Source: Prolixibacter bellariivorans ATCC BAA-1284
Lineage (GTDB): Bacteria; Bacteroidota; Bacteroidia; Bacteroidales; Prolixibacteraceae
Reading direction: 5' to 3'
DNA: 64,000 nucleotides
Assembly: GCF_000621705.1 (NCBI RefSeq)
Contig: NZ_KK211332.1
Span: 62,001 to 126,000, forward strand
Below are positions 53,358-62,667 of this stretch, piece after piece. The notes beneath the pieces were generated by a model. That model ran no database searches. It saw nothing but the letters and a program-made list of their open reading frames with translations, and was not told where the DNA came from. A program made the position numbers and the translations under genes. Numbering within the stretch: the first letter of the stretch is position 1; each line of letters begins with the position of its first letter.

Positions 53358-53960
53358 ATGGATGAATTCGACAACTTCAGGAAGAGCTTCAAACAAAAAT
53401 TTGAAAGCTATGCGCCGATGAGTCCGGATTCATGGCAATTGATTGAGTCTTTGGTTGAGTTCCAAACCGTGCAAAAAGACGAGGTTTTACTGCACAATGG
53501 TCAGGTTGCCAGAAACCTTCATTTTATATGTCGCGGCGCTTTGATAGCTTACTATACCGATGATGAGGGAAACAGTTACAACAAAAACATTTTCCTTGAG
53601 AACGATTTCGCCGGCTCGACCATTTCGTTAATGAAAAGAACGCCCTCCAACTTTACACTGGAAGCCCTGGAAGACACCATCCTGATCAACATCAACTACC
53701 GAAAATACCGGGAACTGATTGACCAGCAAACAGATTTAAAAGACTTCTATATTGCCTACCTTGAAAAGAACTGGGTGATGGACAAAGAACCCCGGGAAAT
53801 CTCATTGGTGATGGAAACTGCGACTGAACGATATATCAAATTACTTCAGCAACATCCCGATATTGATAAAAGAATTCCTCAACGTCATCTTGCTTCACAC
53901 CTCGGAATTACGCCTACCCAACTCAGTCGGATCAGAAAAGATCTGAAAAAAAATTCCTGA
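53358..53960 (+). CDS. Crp/Fnr-family transcriptional regulator
   Basis: 200 residues. Cyclic-nucleotide-binding-type beta-roll (~15-115: VEFQTVQKDEVLLHNGQVARNLHFICRGAL) lacking the Arg of true cAMP binders, and a helix-turn-helix (RIPQRHLASHLGITPTQLSRIRKDL). This short form is common in Bacteroidota. It probably controls the neighbouring oxidoreductase and transporter genes; no operator is evident. Confidence 0.9.
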   Translation: MDEFDNFRKSFKQKFESYAPMSPDSWQLIESLVEFQTVQKDEVLLHNGQVARNLHFICRGALIAYYTDDEGNSYNKNIFLENDFAGSTISLMKRTPSNFTLEALEDTILININYRKYRELIDQQTDLKDFYIAYLEKNWVMDKEPREISLVMETATERYIKLLQQHPDIDKRIPQRHLASHLGITPTQLSRIRKDLKKNS

Positions 53961-54089
53961 ATCAACATATGTAAATGCGAGGCTCGCCATGCCCTCATAC
54001 CTTTGTTTCCAGAATCGATTCTATTTATTTCAATCAATGCCTCGATTATTACACGCGGTTATCAGGAATTTAAACGTAAAACAAGCAAG

Positions 54090-54767
54090 ATGAAATTAAT
54101 AGAAAACCTGAAGTGGCGTTACGCTACCAAAAACTTCGATAGTTCCCGGAAAATATCAAACAACGATCTGGAACAAATAAAAGAAGCCGTCCGTTTATCG
54201 GCCTCAGCCTACGGACTTCAACCTTACAAGGTTTTGATTATTGAAGACCAGTCTTTGAGGAACAAACTAAAACCTGTTTCCTGGAATCAACGCCAAATAA
54301 CGGATGCATCGCACCTGGTCGTCTTTTGTAACTATACTTCCGTGAAAACAAAACACATCGACGAGTTCATAGAATTAACGGCACAGATTCAGAACAGAAG
54401 TCAGAATGAGTTGACCGGCTACCGCGATTTTCTGAAAGTAAAAATGGAAGAAAAATCGGATGTAGAGCAGCTTTACTGGACAGCCAAACAGGCCTATCTG
54501 GCCATGGGAACTTTGTTGGCCGCATGTGCCGAATTGAAGATTGATGCTTGTCCCATGGAGGGATTTGAAGCCGAAAAATACAATGAAATTCTGGGGCTCA
54601 CAGAGCAGGGCTTACATGCTTCAGTCATTGCAGCCCTTGGTTATCGTTCCAAAGACGATGCCAACCAACACCAACCCAAAATCAGAAAGTCAGTCGACAA
54701 TTTATTTGAATATCTGGGCGATTTTGAACTGGTGGAAGTAATGGCAGGTGAACCGGAACGAGGCTAA
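54090..54767 (+). CDS. Nitroreductase-family NAD(P)H oxidoreductase
   Basis: 225 residues from MKLIENLKWRYATKNFDSSR; the open frame extends to 54003 but the extension is not family-like. FMN-binding segments RYATKNFDSS, RLSASAYGLQPYKVLI and LLAACAELKIDACPMEGFE with GYRSKDD at the end fit the NfsB/DrgA-type group. Acts on nitroaromatics, quinones or similar acceptors in the cytoplasm. Confidence 0.92.
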   Translation: MKLIENLKWRYATKNFDSSRKISNNDLEQIKEAVRLSASAYGLQPYKVLIIEDQSLRNKLKPVSWNQRQITDASHLVVFCNYTSVKTKHIDEFIELTAQIQNRSQNELTGYRDFLKVKMEEKSDVEQLYWTAKQAYLAMGTLLAACAELKIDACPMEGFEAEKYNEILGLTEQGLHASVIAALGYRSKDDANQHQPKIRKSVDNLFEYLGDFELVEVMAGEPERG

Positions 54768-54779
54768 TTATTTATTGCC

Positions 54780-55229
54780 ATGAATCAGTTATTTTTGCCA
54801 TTGCTGGCGTTTGTCGGAGGAATATTCCTCGCGATACAGGGAAGCCTGAATGCTCATCTGGGCGTGTTGCTGAAAAATCCGCTGCTGGCTTCGGTCACAG
54901 CCTTTTTCAGCAGCATGATTTTCGCCGTCACTTTTTTGTTGCTTAGCGCGAAAGAGATGCCGGCCTGGAATGACATCAGGCAAATCCCTTCCTATTTATG
55001 GGTTGCCGGAGGCTTCTTCAGTGTACTGGGAATCAGCATTTATTATTATACCATTCCCCGTTTGGGGGTCTCCACTATGATATCGTTGGGACTGTGCGGG
55101 CAATTATTATTTGCTGTTATTGCCGGCCATTTTGGTTGGTTCGACCTGCCGACTGAACCCATCACGATAAAACGTATATTGGGCGTATTGTCCATGATTA
55201 CCGGAATTCTTTTAATCAACCTGAAATGA
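54780..55229 (+). CDS. DMT-superfamily transporter (YdcZ/DUF606 type)
   Basis: 149 residues with five hydrophobic segments: FLPLLAFVGGIFLAIQGSLN, LASVTAFFSSMIFAVTFLLL, SYLWVAGGFFSVLGISIYYY, MISLGLCGQLLFAVIAGHFG, RILGVLSMITGILLINL. Length and layout match the half-size DMT carriers of the DUF606 family, which work as dimers. Its stop overlaps the next start (ATGA), so it is co-translated with the acetyltransferase. Confidence 0.9.
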   Translation: MNQLFLPLLAFVGGIFLAIQGSLNAHLGVLLKNPLLASVTAFFSSMIFAVTFLLLSAKEMPAWNDIRQIPSYLWVAGGFFSVLGISIYYYTIPRLGVSTMISLGLCGQLLFAVIAGHFGWFDLPTEPITIKRILGVLSMITGILLINLK

Positions 55230-55972
55230 AAAATAAACAAAACCTCATAAAAGCCAACTGGGAGAATCTTACCTCCCTATGGAAAACAGCAGCAACTCCC
55301 TTCCGGGGAAATGTTGCCGGAGAGATATTTGACTATGCCGAAATCGGAAACTCCGAATGGCCCAACCGATTGTGGTTCCACGAAGATGTCACGCAGGTAA
55401 GCGTGAGAAAAGCATTGGAGAAGCTAGGCTCTTCGAACACCCGTTTCACCATTCCCTACCGGGATATATACCACAGCCAATCCAACCAAATTCTGGAAGA
55501 TAACGGTTTTACTAAAACATTTGAACAAGTGGCCATGTCGATGCCGTTGACAAAAACTTTCGCGCTGGAAAACAAACTTGATTTCAAAGTGGTATCTAAC
55601 CCTGTCGACGCGAAAAAGTGGGCCAATATTTATCCATCCGCTTTTGGTTATCGCATCACTGAAGAAACATTGCTCTACACGATGAGCTCAATCGAATATA
55701 TTCTGGCGTTAAAACAAGAACAACCGGTTGGAACGGCCATTCTTTTTCAAACCGATCAGTTTGCCGGCATTCATGGCGTTGGTGTCATTCCCGAGATGCG
55801 CAGAAAAGGATTGGCGGAAGAAATCATGAAATTCGTGCTCAACAAAGCCATTCATGATGGAGCAGAATACGCCACGCTGCAGGCTTCGGCAATGGGCAAA
55901 GGCTTGTACCTGAAGTTGGGCTTTGACGAACAATTCCTGATGAAAAACTATATTCTCTCACCAGAGAAATGA
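55226..55972 (+). CDS. GNAT-family N-acetyltransferase
   Basis: 248 residues. The C-terminal GNAT domain carries the acetyl-CoA loop VGVIPEMRRKGLAEEIMKFVL (R/Q-x-x-G-x-G/A) and YLKLGFDEQFLMKNY. The N-terminal ~110 residues are a poorer second GNAT-like lobe (FTIPYRDIYHSQSNQILEDN). Substrate unknown. Overlaps the transporter gene by 4 bp. Confidence 0.9.
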   Translation: MKNKQNLIKANWENLTSLWKTAATPFRGNVAGEIFDYAEIGNSEWPNRLWFHEDVTQVSVRKALEKLGSSNTRFTIPYRDIYHSQSNQILEDNGFTKTFEQVAMSMPLTKTFALENKLDFKVVSNPVDAKKWANIYPSAFGYRITEETLLYTMSSIEYILALKQEQPVGTAILFQTDQFAGIHGVGVIPEMRRKGLAEEIMKFVLNKAIHDGAEYATLQASAMGKGLYLKLGFDEQFLMKNYILSPEK

Positions 55973-55985
55973 GCTGCAGTATTTG

Positions 55986-56162
55986 ATGATAACGCCCCGG
56001 CAACGGAGCGAACGCTATCATATGCGAGAGAAACTCGTCGGGAAGAAGCAATACTGCGTAGCCGACTTCCGGAATAGCAACGCACTGACCGAAGGTTGCC
56101 CGGCTTACGGCCGGTGGATCGGTTGCTTCGACATCAACCGTAATGGGAAAATCATACCGTAA
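55986..56162 (+). CDS. Possible small protein
   Basis: 58 codons: MITPRQRSERYHMREKLVGK then KQYCVADFRNSNALTEGCPA and YGRWIGCFDINRNGKIIP. GC-rich, two Cys near the centre, no signal or membrane part. It begins 13 bp after the acetyltransferase stop. Not recognised; it may be a chance frame in the 650-bp gene-poor stretch that ends at 56628. Confidence 0.25.
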   Translation: MITPRQRSERYHMREKLVGKKQYCVADFRNSNALTEGCPAYGRWIGCFDINRNGKIIP

Positions 56163-56515
56163 ATAAGGTCAGCAGCGTTATTCGCAGGTCTTTCGGGGTT
56201 CTCCTCAGGTTGGGTAATATCGTTCGCCGGCTCCGGGATGTCACTCCCTGCTTTTTCCATATCTGCCTCAACTCTTTCGTTGTCTTCCGCTACTCTGGCG
56301 ATGTCCTTCTCAGCTTCGGTAATGCCTTCCGCCACGTTAGCAGTGTCTTCCTCCATTCTTTCAGAGTCTTCCTCCGCTCTTTCGATGTTTTCCCCGGCTC
56401 TTTCAGTGTCTTCCTCCGCGACAATGTTGACAAAACAGCGGATGGCACCTCTGCCGGACGGAAGAACGGGTATAAACGAACAAAGCCATCCCTTCCGGAA
56501 CACACATAAGGCCAT
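56105..56515 (-). CDS. Possible heptad-repeat protein over 21-bp array 2
   Basis: 136-codon minus-strand frame. Its middle is a run of 7-residue units ERAGENI, ERAEEDS, ERMEEDT, ANVAEGI, TEAEKDI, ARVAEDN, ERVEADM, EKAGSDI, which would form an acidic coiled coil; the ends look unlike protein (MALCVFRKGWLCSFIPVLPS ... LRLMSKQPIHRP). Two plus-strand frames across the same DNA are also open, so coding on this strand is a choice among three. No promoter or homologue recognised. Confidence 0.3.
   Translation of the reverse strand: MALCVFRKGWLCSFIPVLPSGRGAIRCFVNIVAEEDTERAGENIERAEEDSERMEEDTANVAEGITEAEKDIARVAEDNERVEADMEKAGSDIPEPANDITQPEENPERPANNAADLIYGMIFPLRLMSKQPIHRP
56210..56419. repeat. 21-bp tandem repeat array 2, about ten degenerate units
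   Basis: Units begin every 21 bp from about 56210 to 56399 without an indel; the best preserved are 56357-56377, 56378-56398 and 56399-56419 (TCTTTCAGTGTCTTCCTCCGC and close variants). Unit sequence is unrelated to array 1 at 37578-37787, but period, copy number and lack of indels are the same. Confidence 0.75.
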
Positions 56516-56628
56516 ACTACTTAAGACATTCCGGTCACCATCAAGTCTGATTCTGAACCGTTTGCCCGGGTAGAACCAACCTCATGTGCTTTTCCTGGGA
56601 AAAGGGAGACAACAGGCCTTGCAGCCGG

Positions 56629-56892
56629 TTATCTCCACATTTCGGGTGTAACAACTTTCCTTTCCTTTGTTCTCAAATAGCGGCCATATAGAGCCATTTC
56701 CGTATTGAATAAAATATCAGTAACCCCTAAGTCGAACGTGCCGTCCGGTTTTTCGGCCACTTCGACTTCGTAGCCGTTGAATGTGAGCAATGATTTCAGA
56801 AAACCGACACGTTCTGCAGTAATCGACTTTTCGACGATGGAGCAACGTTTATTATTGATTTCACCAACCTGGTGATGTGTATTAATAGCCAT
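56629..56892 (-). CDS. Conserved-type hypothetical protein downstream of nuoN
   Basis: 87 residues from MAINTHHQVGEINNKRCSIV; the frame runs on to 56958 but that would overlap nuoN by 56 bp. Mixed alpha/beta composition: VEKSITAERVGFLKSLLTFN, GYEVEVAEKPDGTFDLGVTD, ILFNTEMALYGRYLRTKERK. Begins 11 bp after the nuoN stop codon on the same strand, so probably the last gene of the complex I operon. Function unknown. Confidence 0.75.
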   Translation of the reverse strand: MAINTHHQVGEINNKRCSIVEKSITAERVGFLKSLLTFNGYEVEVAEKPDGTFDLGVTDILFNTEMALYGRYLRTKERKVVTPEMWR

Positions 56893-56902
56893 AACCTTAC
56901 AA

Positions 56903-58315
56903 TTAAAGTTGTGAACTGATGCTGTCGATGTATTGATAGAATACTCCGGCGAAGCCAAGAATAATAATACCGATCAGACAAACTGCCAGTACAAAATTGG
57001 TCAGCACACTCTTCTTGATGAGTGGCATGCGTTCTTCTTCCGGATCGATGAACATCGCCTTCACTACACGTAAATAAGTATACAGCGAAAGCACCAGGTT
57101 GATAGTCGCAAATCCAAGTAACACATACATTCCCGATCCCATTCCGGAAGTCAGCAGGAACAGTTTACCAAAGAATCCGGCTGTTGGTGGTACACCAGCC
57201 AGCGAAAACAATGCGACCGTAAAAATGATGGCATAAAACGGATTCGATTTGTACAATCCTTTGTAATCGCTGATAGTCACTTTACCTGTTTCGTCTGAAA
57301 TGGCTTCGACAATGCTGAAGAGCGCAATATTGCTCAGCAGGTATATCACCAGAAAGTAAACCACTGAATCGGTTCCCATATTGGAAGCGCCGGCGATACC
57401 GACCAATACGAATCCCACCTGAGCGATGGACGAGAAGGCCAGGAATCGTTTGAGGTTTTGCTGCCGCAAAGCGAAGATGTTTCCCACCGTCATACTCAGC
57501 ACCGAAAGGACGCTGATAGCCAGCAGCCAGGCATTCTCCAGTTTCCCGAACACGGTGTACAGTACCGTAATGAAAATGAAAATCACCGAACCTTTCGAAA
57601 CGACTGCCAGGTAATTGGTCACCGGTGTCGGAGCTCCTTCGAATACATCGGCCGTCCACATATGGAACGGAACGATGGACATCTTGAAGGAGAAACCTGC
57701 CAGGATAAAGACAAATGCCGTCAACGTCAGCGCATCTTCGTGAATGTGTTGAATGATGGCGTCAAATCCCAGGTTACCAACTGCTCCGTACAACAATGAA
57801 ATCCCGAAAAGGGTAATTCCGGTAGAGAAGGCAGACGACAAGATGTATTTAACACCTGCTTCCGACGATTTTCGACTGTCGGTGTTGAAGGCCGCCAGTG
57901 CAGCCAGTGGCAGCGACGACAGCTCCAGTCCCAGGTACAATACCAGGATGTGTCCGCTGGAAAGCATCACATACATTCCCAGCACACTGGAAAACATGAG
58001 TATGAAAAACTCTGCCGGCCGTTTCGATTCAATAATCCACTGTTTCGCCGAAAAGGCAATCAGCATTAATCCCAGGTTCAGTATGTTTTTCTCCAGTACA
58101 ATCAGCGCTGTGGTATGATAAAATCCCTGAAACAGGTAACCGTCTTTAATGGGAATGAATCCGGCCACAAAGTTGATGACGAGCATCGCATTGACGATGT
58201 TCATGAAGCGTTTTGGATTTTTGTCAACCCCCATGAGATTTAGCACAAACAGCACCACAATCATCAGGGCGATTAGCCACTCAAAACGCAGTATAATTAT
58301 TGATTCGTTAATCAT
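56903..58315 (-). CDS. nuoN: NADH-quinone oxidoreductase subunit N
   Basis: 470 residues, about 14 membrane helices, antiporter-like proton-channel subunit of complex I. Key charged helix positions visible in LGLELSSLPLAALAAF (Glu), GFSFKMSIVPFHMWTADVFEGAPTPVTNYLAVVSKG (Lys, His) and LFSLAGVPPTAGFFGK. Last of the three antiporter-like subunits on the minus strand; 83 bp separate it from nuoM. Confidence 0.95.
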   Translation of the reverse strand: MINESIIILRFEWLIALMIVVLFVLNLMGVDKNPKRFMNIVNAMLVINFVAGFIPIKDGYLFQGFYHTTALIVLEKNILNLGLMLIAFSAKQWIIESKRPAEFFILMFSSVLGMYVMLSSGHILVLYLGLELSSLPLAALAAFNTDSRKSSEAGVKYILSSAFSTGITLFGISLLYGAVGNLGFDAIIQHIHEDALTLTAFVFILAGFSFKMSIVPFHMWTADVFEGAPTPVTNYLAVVSKGSVIFIFITVLYTVFGKLENAWLLAISVLSVLSMTVGNIFALRQQNLKRFLAFSSIAQVGFVLVGIAGASNMGTDSVVYFLVIYLLSNIALFSIVEAISDETGKVTISDYKGLYKSNPFYAIIFTVALFSLAGVPPTAGFFGKLFLLTSGMGSGMYVLLGFATINLVLSLYTYLRVVKAMFIDPEEERMPLIKKSVLTNFVLAVCLIGIIILGFAGVFYQYIDSISSQL

Positions 58316-58398
58316 CTTTCAATTGTATTCCGTTGTTAACATTGAAATTTTCTATCCCTTGTCCGTTACCGGGAAACCTCCCGAACGGATGCTCACTC

Positions 58399-59895
58399 CT
58401 ATCCTGCCGCCAGACGATTAAAAATCTCCTGAACATCGGCGTTGATCAAATGCATGAAAAGGAACGGAGCCAAACCAATCAATACAATCCCCGCGATGAG
58501 AATAATCGCAGCCCAACGTTCGTTCCAGCCGGCATCTTTCAGCAGGGCATATTCCTTTTTAGTAATGGTTCCCCAGATGGCCAAACCGGTTGCCCGGAGA
58601 ATATAAACCGCTGTTATCACGATAGAGGCAGCAGCCAGGATGGTGGCAATCCGGTAGAATAAACCGGTGTGTTCCCACGAACCGACAAACACCGTCATCT
58701 CGGAAACAAAACCACTAAATCCGGGCAATCCGAGTGAGGTTAAACCGGCAATGAAAAAGATGGTCCCGATAAACGGCATCTGTTTCAGTACACCGCCCAG
58801 CTCATTGCTCATTCGCGTATGAGCGCGATCGTAAATCATCCCGATAGCGGCGAAGAAAAGAGCCGTCATGATACCGTGCGATACCATTTGTAACACTGCT
58901 CCCGCAAAAGCCACTTTGGTAATCATCGCGACACCCAACACCACAAAACCTACGTGGCTTACGGATGAGTATGCGTTCATGTATTTCAAATCCTTTTGCA
59001 TCAAAGTGGCGAGGGCGCCATAAAAAATGGCAATGGTAGCCGGAATGATGAAAATCCAGGAATACTCCCGGGCTGCATCAGGCATGAGATAGGTAGCTAC
59101 ACGAAGTAAACCGTACCCCCCCAGTTTCATGGAGATACCTGCCAGAAACATCGAAGCCGCAGTAGGTGCCGAAGAGTGACCATCAGGTGCCCACGTATGA
59201 AACGGAAACATACCGGTGAATACACCAAAGCCGATAAAGGTGAGGAAGTAAATAATCACCTGCACATTCATCGGAAGATGCATATGCGACAACTTCATGA
59301 TGTCCCAGGTGTGTTCGCCACCGTACCAGCCCGAAGCGAAGTACAATCCGACGATTCCCAGAAAAACCAACGCTGAACCGGTCATCAGCATTAGCGCAAG
59401 CTTCATGGCGTTGTTCTCTTTCTTTCCGGTTCCCCAAATCCCGATAAGGAGATATTTGGGAATGACCGCCAGTTCGAGGAAGAAGAACATGGAGAACAGG
59501 TTCAGCGAAATGAAAAATCCATATGCCCCGACACTCAGCAAGAGCAACATGAAGAAAAACTCTTTTACCTGTTTTTCTATTTTCCACGAAACCAGTACGC
59601 CCGCCAGTACGACCGCTGCAGTTAACAAAATCATCACCAGCGAAATGCCATCCACACCAATGTGATAATTAATGCCTAACGGACGGAACCAAACACGGGA
59701 TGATTCAAACAGCATTTGCGCTGTAGCACCGGCGTTGCGTAACGAAACATACTGAGCCGTCAGCCAGCCGGAAAAAAGCAATTGAAGCACGGCTCCCGCC
59801 AACGCAATTTGCCGGATGAGTTTATCACTTTTGACCAGCAGGATGCCTACAACAGTCAAAAGAGGTATCAATATTAATAGAGACAGAATATTCAT
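58399..59895 (-). CDS. nuoM: NADH-quinone oxidoreductase subunit M
   Basis: 498 residues, ~14 helices. Proton-channel residues in FFFLELAVIPKYLLIG (Glu), GVFTGMFPFHTWAPDGHSSAPTAASMFLAGISMKLGGYGLLR and LTSLGLPGFSGFVSE. The start codon lies 2 bp after the nuoL stop. Confidence 0.96.
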   Translation of the reverse strand: MNILSLLILIPLLTVVGILLVKSDKLIRQIALAGAVLQLLFSGWLTAQYVSLRNAGATAQMLFESSRVWFRPLGINYHIGVDGISLVMILLTAAVVLAGVLVSWKIEKQVKEFFFMLLLLSVGAYGFFISLNLFSMFFFLELAVIPKYLLIGIWGTGKKENNAMKLALMLMTGSALVFLGIVGLYFASGWYGGEHTWDIMKLSHMHLPMNVQVIIYFLTFIGFGVFTGMFPFHTWAPDGHSSAPTAASMFLAGISMKLGGYGLLRVATYLMPDAAREYSWIFIIPATIAIFYGALATLMQKDLKYMNAYSSVSHVGFVVLGVAMITKVAFAGAVLQMVSHGIMTALFFAAIGMIYDRAHTRMSNELGGVLKQMPFIGTIFFIAGLTSLGLPGFSGFVSEMTVFVGSWEHTGLFYRIATILAAASIVITAVYILRATGLAIWGTITKKEYALLKDAGWNERWAAIILIAGIVLIGLAPFLFMHLINADVQEIFNRLAAG

Positions 59896-59897
59896 CG

Positions 59898-61832
59898 TTA
59901 TGCGAATTTATAGAGTAACAACACCACCATAAGCAACACACCGCCAAAGAAGTACATAGTGTATGCCTGCAATTTTCCCGATTGAACACGTTTGATGGCA
60001 TTCGACAAAGCAATCGTCAGGCTTCCGGTTTTTTGAACCGTACCGTCAACCACATTACGATCGAACCAGGCCGCTGGCCTTCCCATCAAATTGAACACAA
60101 TCTTTTTGGTGATGAACAAGTATATTTCGTCGACATAGAACTTTCGGTATGCAGCGCGGTAAAAACCTCCCAGCGTATTGACAATCCGTTGTGGCACATC
60201 CGACTCTTTCCGGTAAAGGACAGCGGCAGCCACAATACTCAATACACCTAATCCTACCGGTAGAATAATATGACTCAATTCGATAGGTAACTCCAGCGGT
60301 TTTCCGGTGGCACTAACAAAATCACCGAAAGGAATAAATCCGCCAAATACAGCTCCAACAGCCAGTAACATCATCGGAATCATCATGGCCCACTCGCCTT
60401 TCTCATGGTTATGCGCATGAGCATCGGGTGTTTTGTGCCAGAAAATCATGAAGTACAAGCGGAAAATATAGAAGGCGGTCAGCGTACCGGCAATCAGTCC
60501 TACCCAATAGATAAGCGGGTTACTTTGTTCCGCTGCGCTGAAGATGGCTTCCTTACTGAAGAATCCTGCGAAAGGAGGAATTCCGGAAATGGCCAGTGCA
60601 GCCAGCAGGAACGTAATATGCGTAATGGGCATCGATTTCCGCAGGCCTCCCATGTCTTTCATCTCGTTACTGTGAACGGCATGAATAATGGCGCCAGCGC
60701 CAAGAAAGAGCAGTGCTTTGAAGGAGGCGTGGGTGAAGAGGTGAAACAGACCAGCTGTGAAACCTTCGGTTTTGCCCGGTCCCCATCCGGCTACTCCCAA
60801 TGCAAACAGCATGAAGCCAATCTGCGAAATGGTAGAGTAAGCCAGCACCTTTTTGATATCGGTTTGCGTACAGGCAATGGTAGCTGCAAACAAAGCGGTA
60901 AAGGCACCTACGTAACCAACTACGGTTAAAGCATCCGGAGCACCGACGGCGAATATCGGGAACAAACGAGCTACCAGGTAAACACCGGCCACTACCATTG
61001 TTGCGGCGTGAATCAACGCCGAAACAGGCGTTGGACCTTCCATGGCATCGGGTAACCAGATGTGCAGCGGGAACATCGCCGATTTACCGGCACCGCCAAT
61101 GAAGACCAGGATCAGTGCCCAGGTCAGCGTGCTCATGCCCAGAAACGATGCGCCTGTCATGGTGGCCAGGTATGACGAGCCCGGCGTGGATAGCCTCTCA
61201 ATTAGCGTGAAGAAGTCGAAGCTGTGTGCGCCGTGTCCCAGCATCAGGATACCAATCAGGAATCCAAGGTCGGCAAAACGTGTGACGATAAACGCCTTCT
61301 TGGCGGCAGCCACAGCCGACGGCCGGCTGAAATAGAAACCAATGAGTAGGTATGAAGATACTCCTACCAGTTCCCAGAAGATGTACATCTGGAAAATGTT
61401 GGTCGAAAGCACCAACCCCAGCATAGAAAAGGTAAACAATCCCAAATAGGAATAATAGGTGGTAAAACGCTCCTCACCTTTCATGTATCCCAAACTGTAG
61501 ATGTGTACCATCGTCGAAACAAACGTAACGACCAGCAACATCATTACAGAAATTGGATCGAGAACCAGCCCCAGGTTAATGGACAGGTCTGTATTAAACG
61601 GCAACCAGTTCAGTTGCGCCGTCAGATACGGGACAAATTCACTTCCCTGTTTACCGATACTGAAGAAATAATCGTATGCTGTTACCAGCGAAAGAACCAG
61701 TGCAGCACCAAGAAGCACTGAACCAATTACTCCCGAGAAGCGGACCGAAATATGCTTTCCTGCTAACCCCAGCAACAGAAAGCTTAGCAGCGGTAATAAC
61801 GGTATGAGTAGTATGATATTATCTAATGTCAT
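59898..61832 (-). CDS. nuoL: NADH-quinone oxidoreductase subunit L
   Basis: 644 residues, ~16 helices plus the long C-terminal lateral helix (AYRKFYVDEIYLFITKKIVF onwards). Channel residues in YIFWELVGVSSYLLIGFYFSRP, GKSAMFPLHIWLPDAMEGPTPVSALIHAATMVVAGVYL and ISGIPPFAGFFSKEAIF. Three bases separate it from nuoK. Confidence 0.97.
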   Translation of the reverse strand: MTLDNIILLIPLLPLLSFLLLGLAGKHISVRFSGVIGSVLLGAALVLSLVTAYDYFFSIGKQGSEFVPYLTAQLNWLPFNTDLSINLGLVLDPISVMMLLVVTFVSTMVHIYSLGYMKGEERFTTYYSYLGLFTFSMLGLVLSTNIFQMYIFWELVGVSSYLLIGFYFSRPSAVAAAKKAFIVTRFADLGFLIGILMLGHGAHSFDFFTLIERLSTPGSSYLATMTGASFLGMSTLTWALILVFIGGAGKSAMFPLHIWLPDAMEGPTPVSALIHAATMVVAGVYLVARLFPIFAVGAPDALTVVGYVGAFTALFAATIACTQTDIKKVLAYSTISQIGFMLFALGVAGWGPGKTEGFTAGLFHLFTHASFKALLFLGAGAIIHAVHSNEMKDMGGLRKSMPITHITFLLAALAISGIPPFAGFFSKEAIFSAAEQSNPLIYWVGLIAGTLTAFYIFRLYFMIFWHKTPDAHAHNHEKGEWAMMIPMMLLAVGAVFGGFIPFGDFVSATGKPLELPIELSHIILPVGLGVLSIVAAAVLYRKESDVPQRIVNTLGGFYRAAYRKFYVDEIYLFITKKIVFNLMGRPAAWFDRNVVDGTVQKTGSLTIALSNAIKRVQSGKLQAYTMYFFGGVLLMVVLLLYKFA

Positions 61833-61835
61833 AGC

Positions 61836-62150
61836 TTAGAATTTCATGGTGTCAACTTCCTCTACATCGACTGTATTAAACTTGCGGAACAGATTGATGA
61901 TGATGGCAATGGCCAGCGAAACCTCCGCCGCAGCTACCGCGATGATGAAGAGGGTGAAAAATATTCCTTCAAGCTGATTCGGAAACAGGTACTTGTTGAA
62001 CGCGATAAAATTGATGTTCACGCTGTTCAGTATCAGCTCCACCGACATGAGCATAGTAATCATGTTCCGCCGGGTGAAAAATCCGTAGACGCCCAGAAAA
62101 AACAGGGCCGAACTGAGAATCAGCAAATGTGCTAATGGTACTTGTTCCAT
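61836..62150 (-). CDS. nuoK: NADH-quinone oxidoreductase subunit K
   Basis: 104 residues, three helices. The two membrane-buried glutamates of the family are in MSVELILNSVNINFIAF and AVAAAEVSLAIAII. Immediately downstream of nuoJ. Confidence 0.96.
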   Translation of the reverse strand: MEQVPLAHLLILSSALFFLGVYGFFTRRNMITMLMSVELILNSVNINFIAFNKYLFPNQLEGIFFTLFIIAVAAAEVSLAIAIIINLFRKFNTVDVEEVDTMKF

Positions 62151-62154
62151 AACG

Positions 62155-62667
62155 TTACTTGTTTTTGATTTTCACTGCAATCACAATACATCCCACCAGT
62201 GCCGCCAACAGCAAAAAGCTGACAATCTCGAACGGATAAACGTAACCGTGATGATGGTAATCGAGCATTTGCCGGCCGATGTTGCGTGCCGAATGGTCGA
62301 CGCCCATCTCGGTAGTGGCTTTGAAAGCAGTCCGATAAAAGACACCCAGGGTAAGAATAAGACCAAAGGCGGACATACCTGCTGCGACCACAATTCGTTT
62401 GAATAGTGGTTTCGGTAACTTATCACCCGACTGGTGTGTCAAAAAGATGGAAAAGATAATCAGGACGATAATCCCACCTACGTAGATTAGCACCTGCAGT
62501 GCCGCAATGAAATCCATGTTCATCAGGATATAAATTCCGGCTATTCCGATGAGGGAAAAGAGCAGGTATATCGCCGCGCGGAATATCATCCGGGTAAAAA
62601 CGCTCATCGCACCAAAAACAAGCACAAGAGCCGAAACGATATAAAATATAATGGTTGATGCACTCAT
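62155..62667 (-). CDS. nuoJ: NADH-quinone oxidoreductase subunit J
   Basis: 170 residues, five helices. The flexible third helix region ALQVLIYVGGIIVLIIFSIFLTH, which carries the pi-bulge in complex I, is clear. The start overlaps the nuoI stop by 4 bp. Confidence 0.95.
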   Translation of the reverse strand: MSASTIIFYIVSALVLVFGAMSVFTRMIFRAAIYLLFSLIGIAGIYILMNMDFIAALQVLIYVGGIIVLIIFSIFLTHQSGDKLPKPLFKRIVVAAGMSAFGLILTLGVFYRTAFKATTEMGVDHSARNIGRQMLDYHHHGYVYPFEIVSFLLLAALVGCIVIAVKIKNK

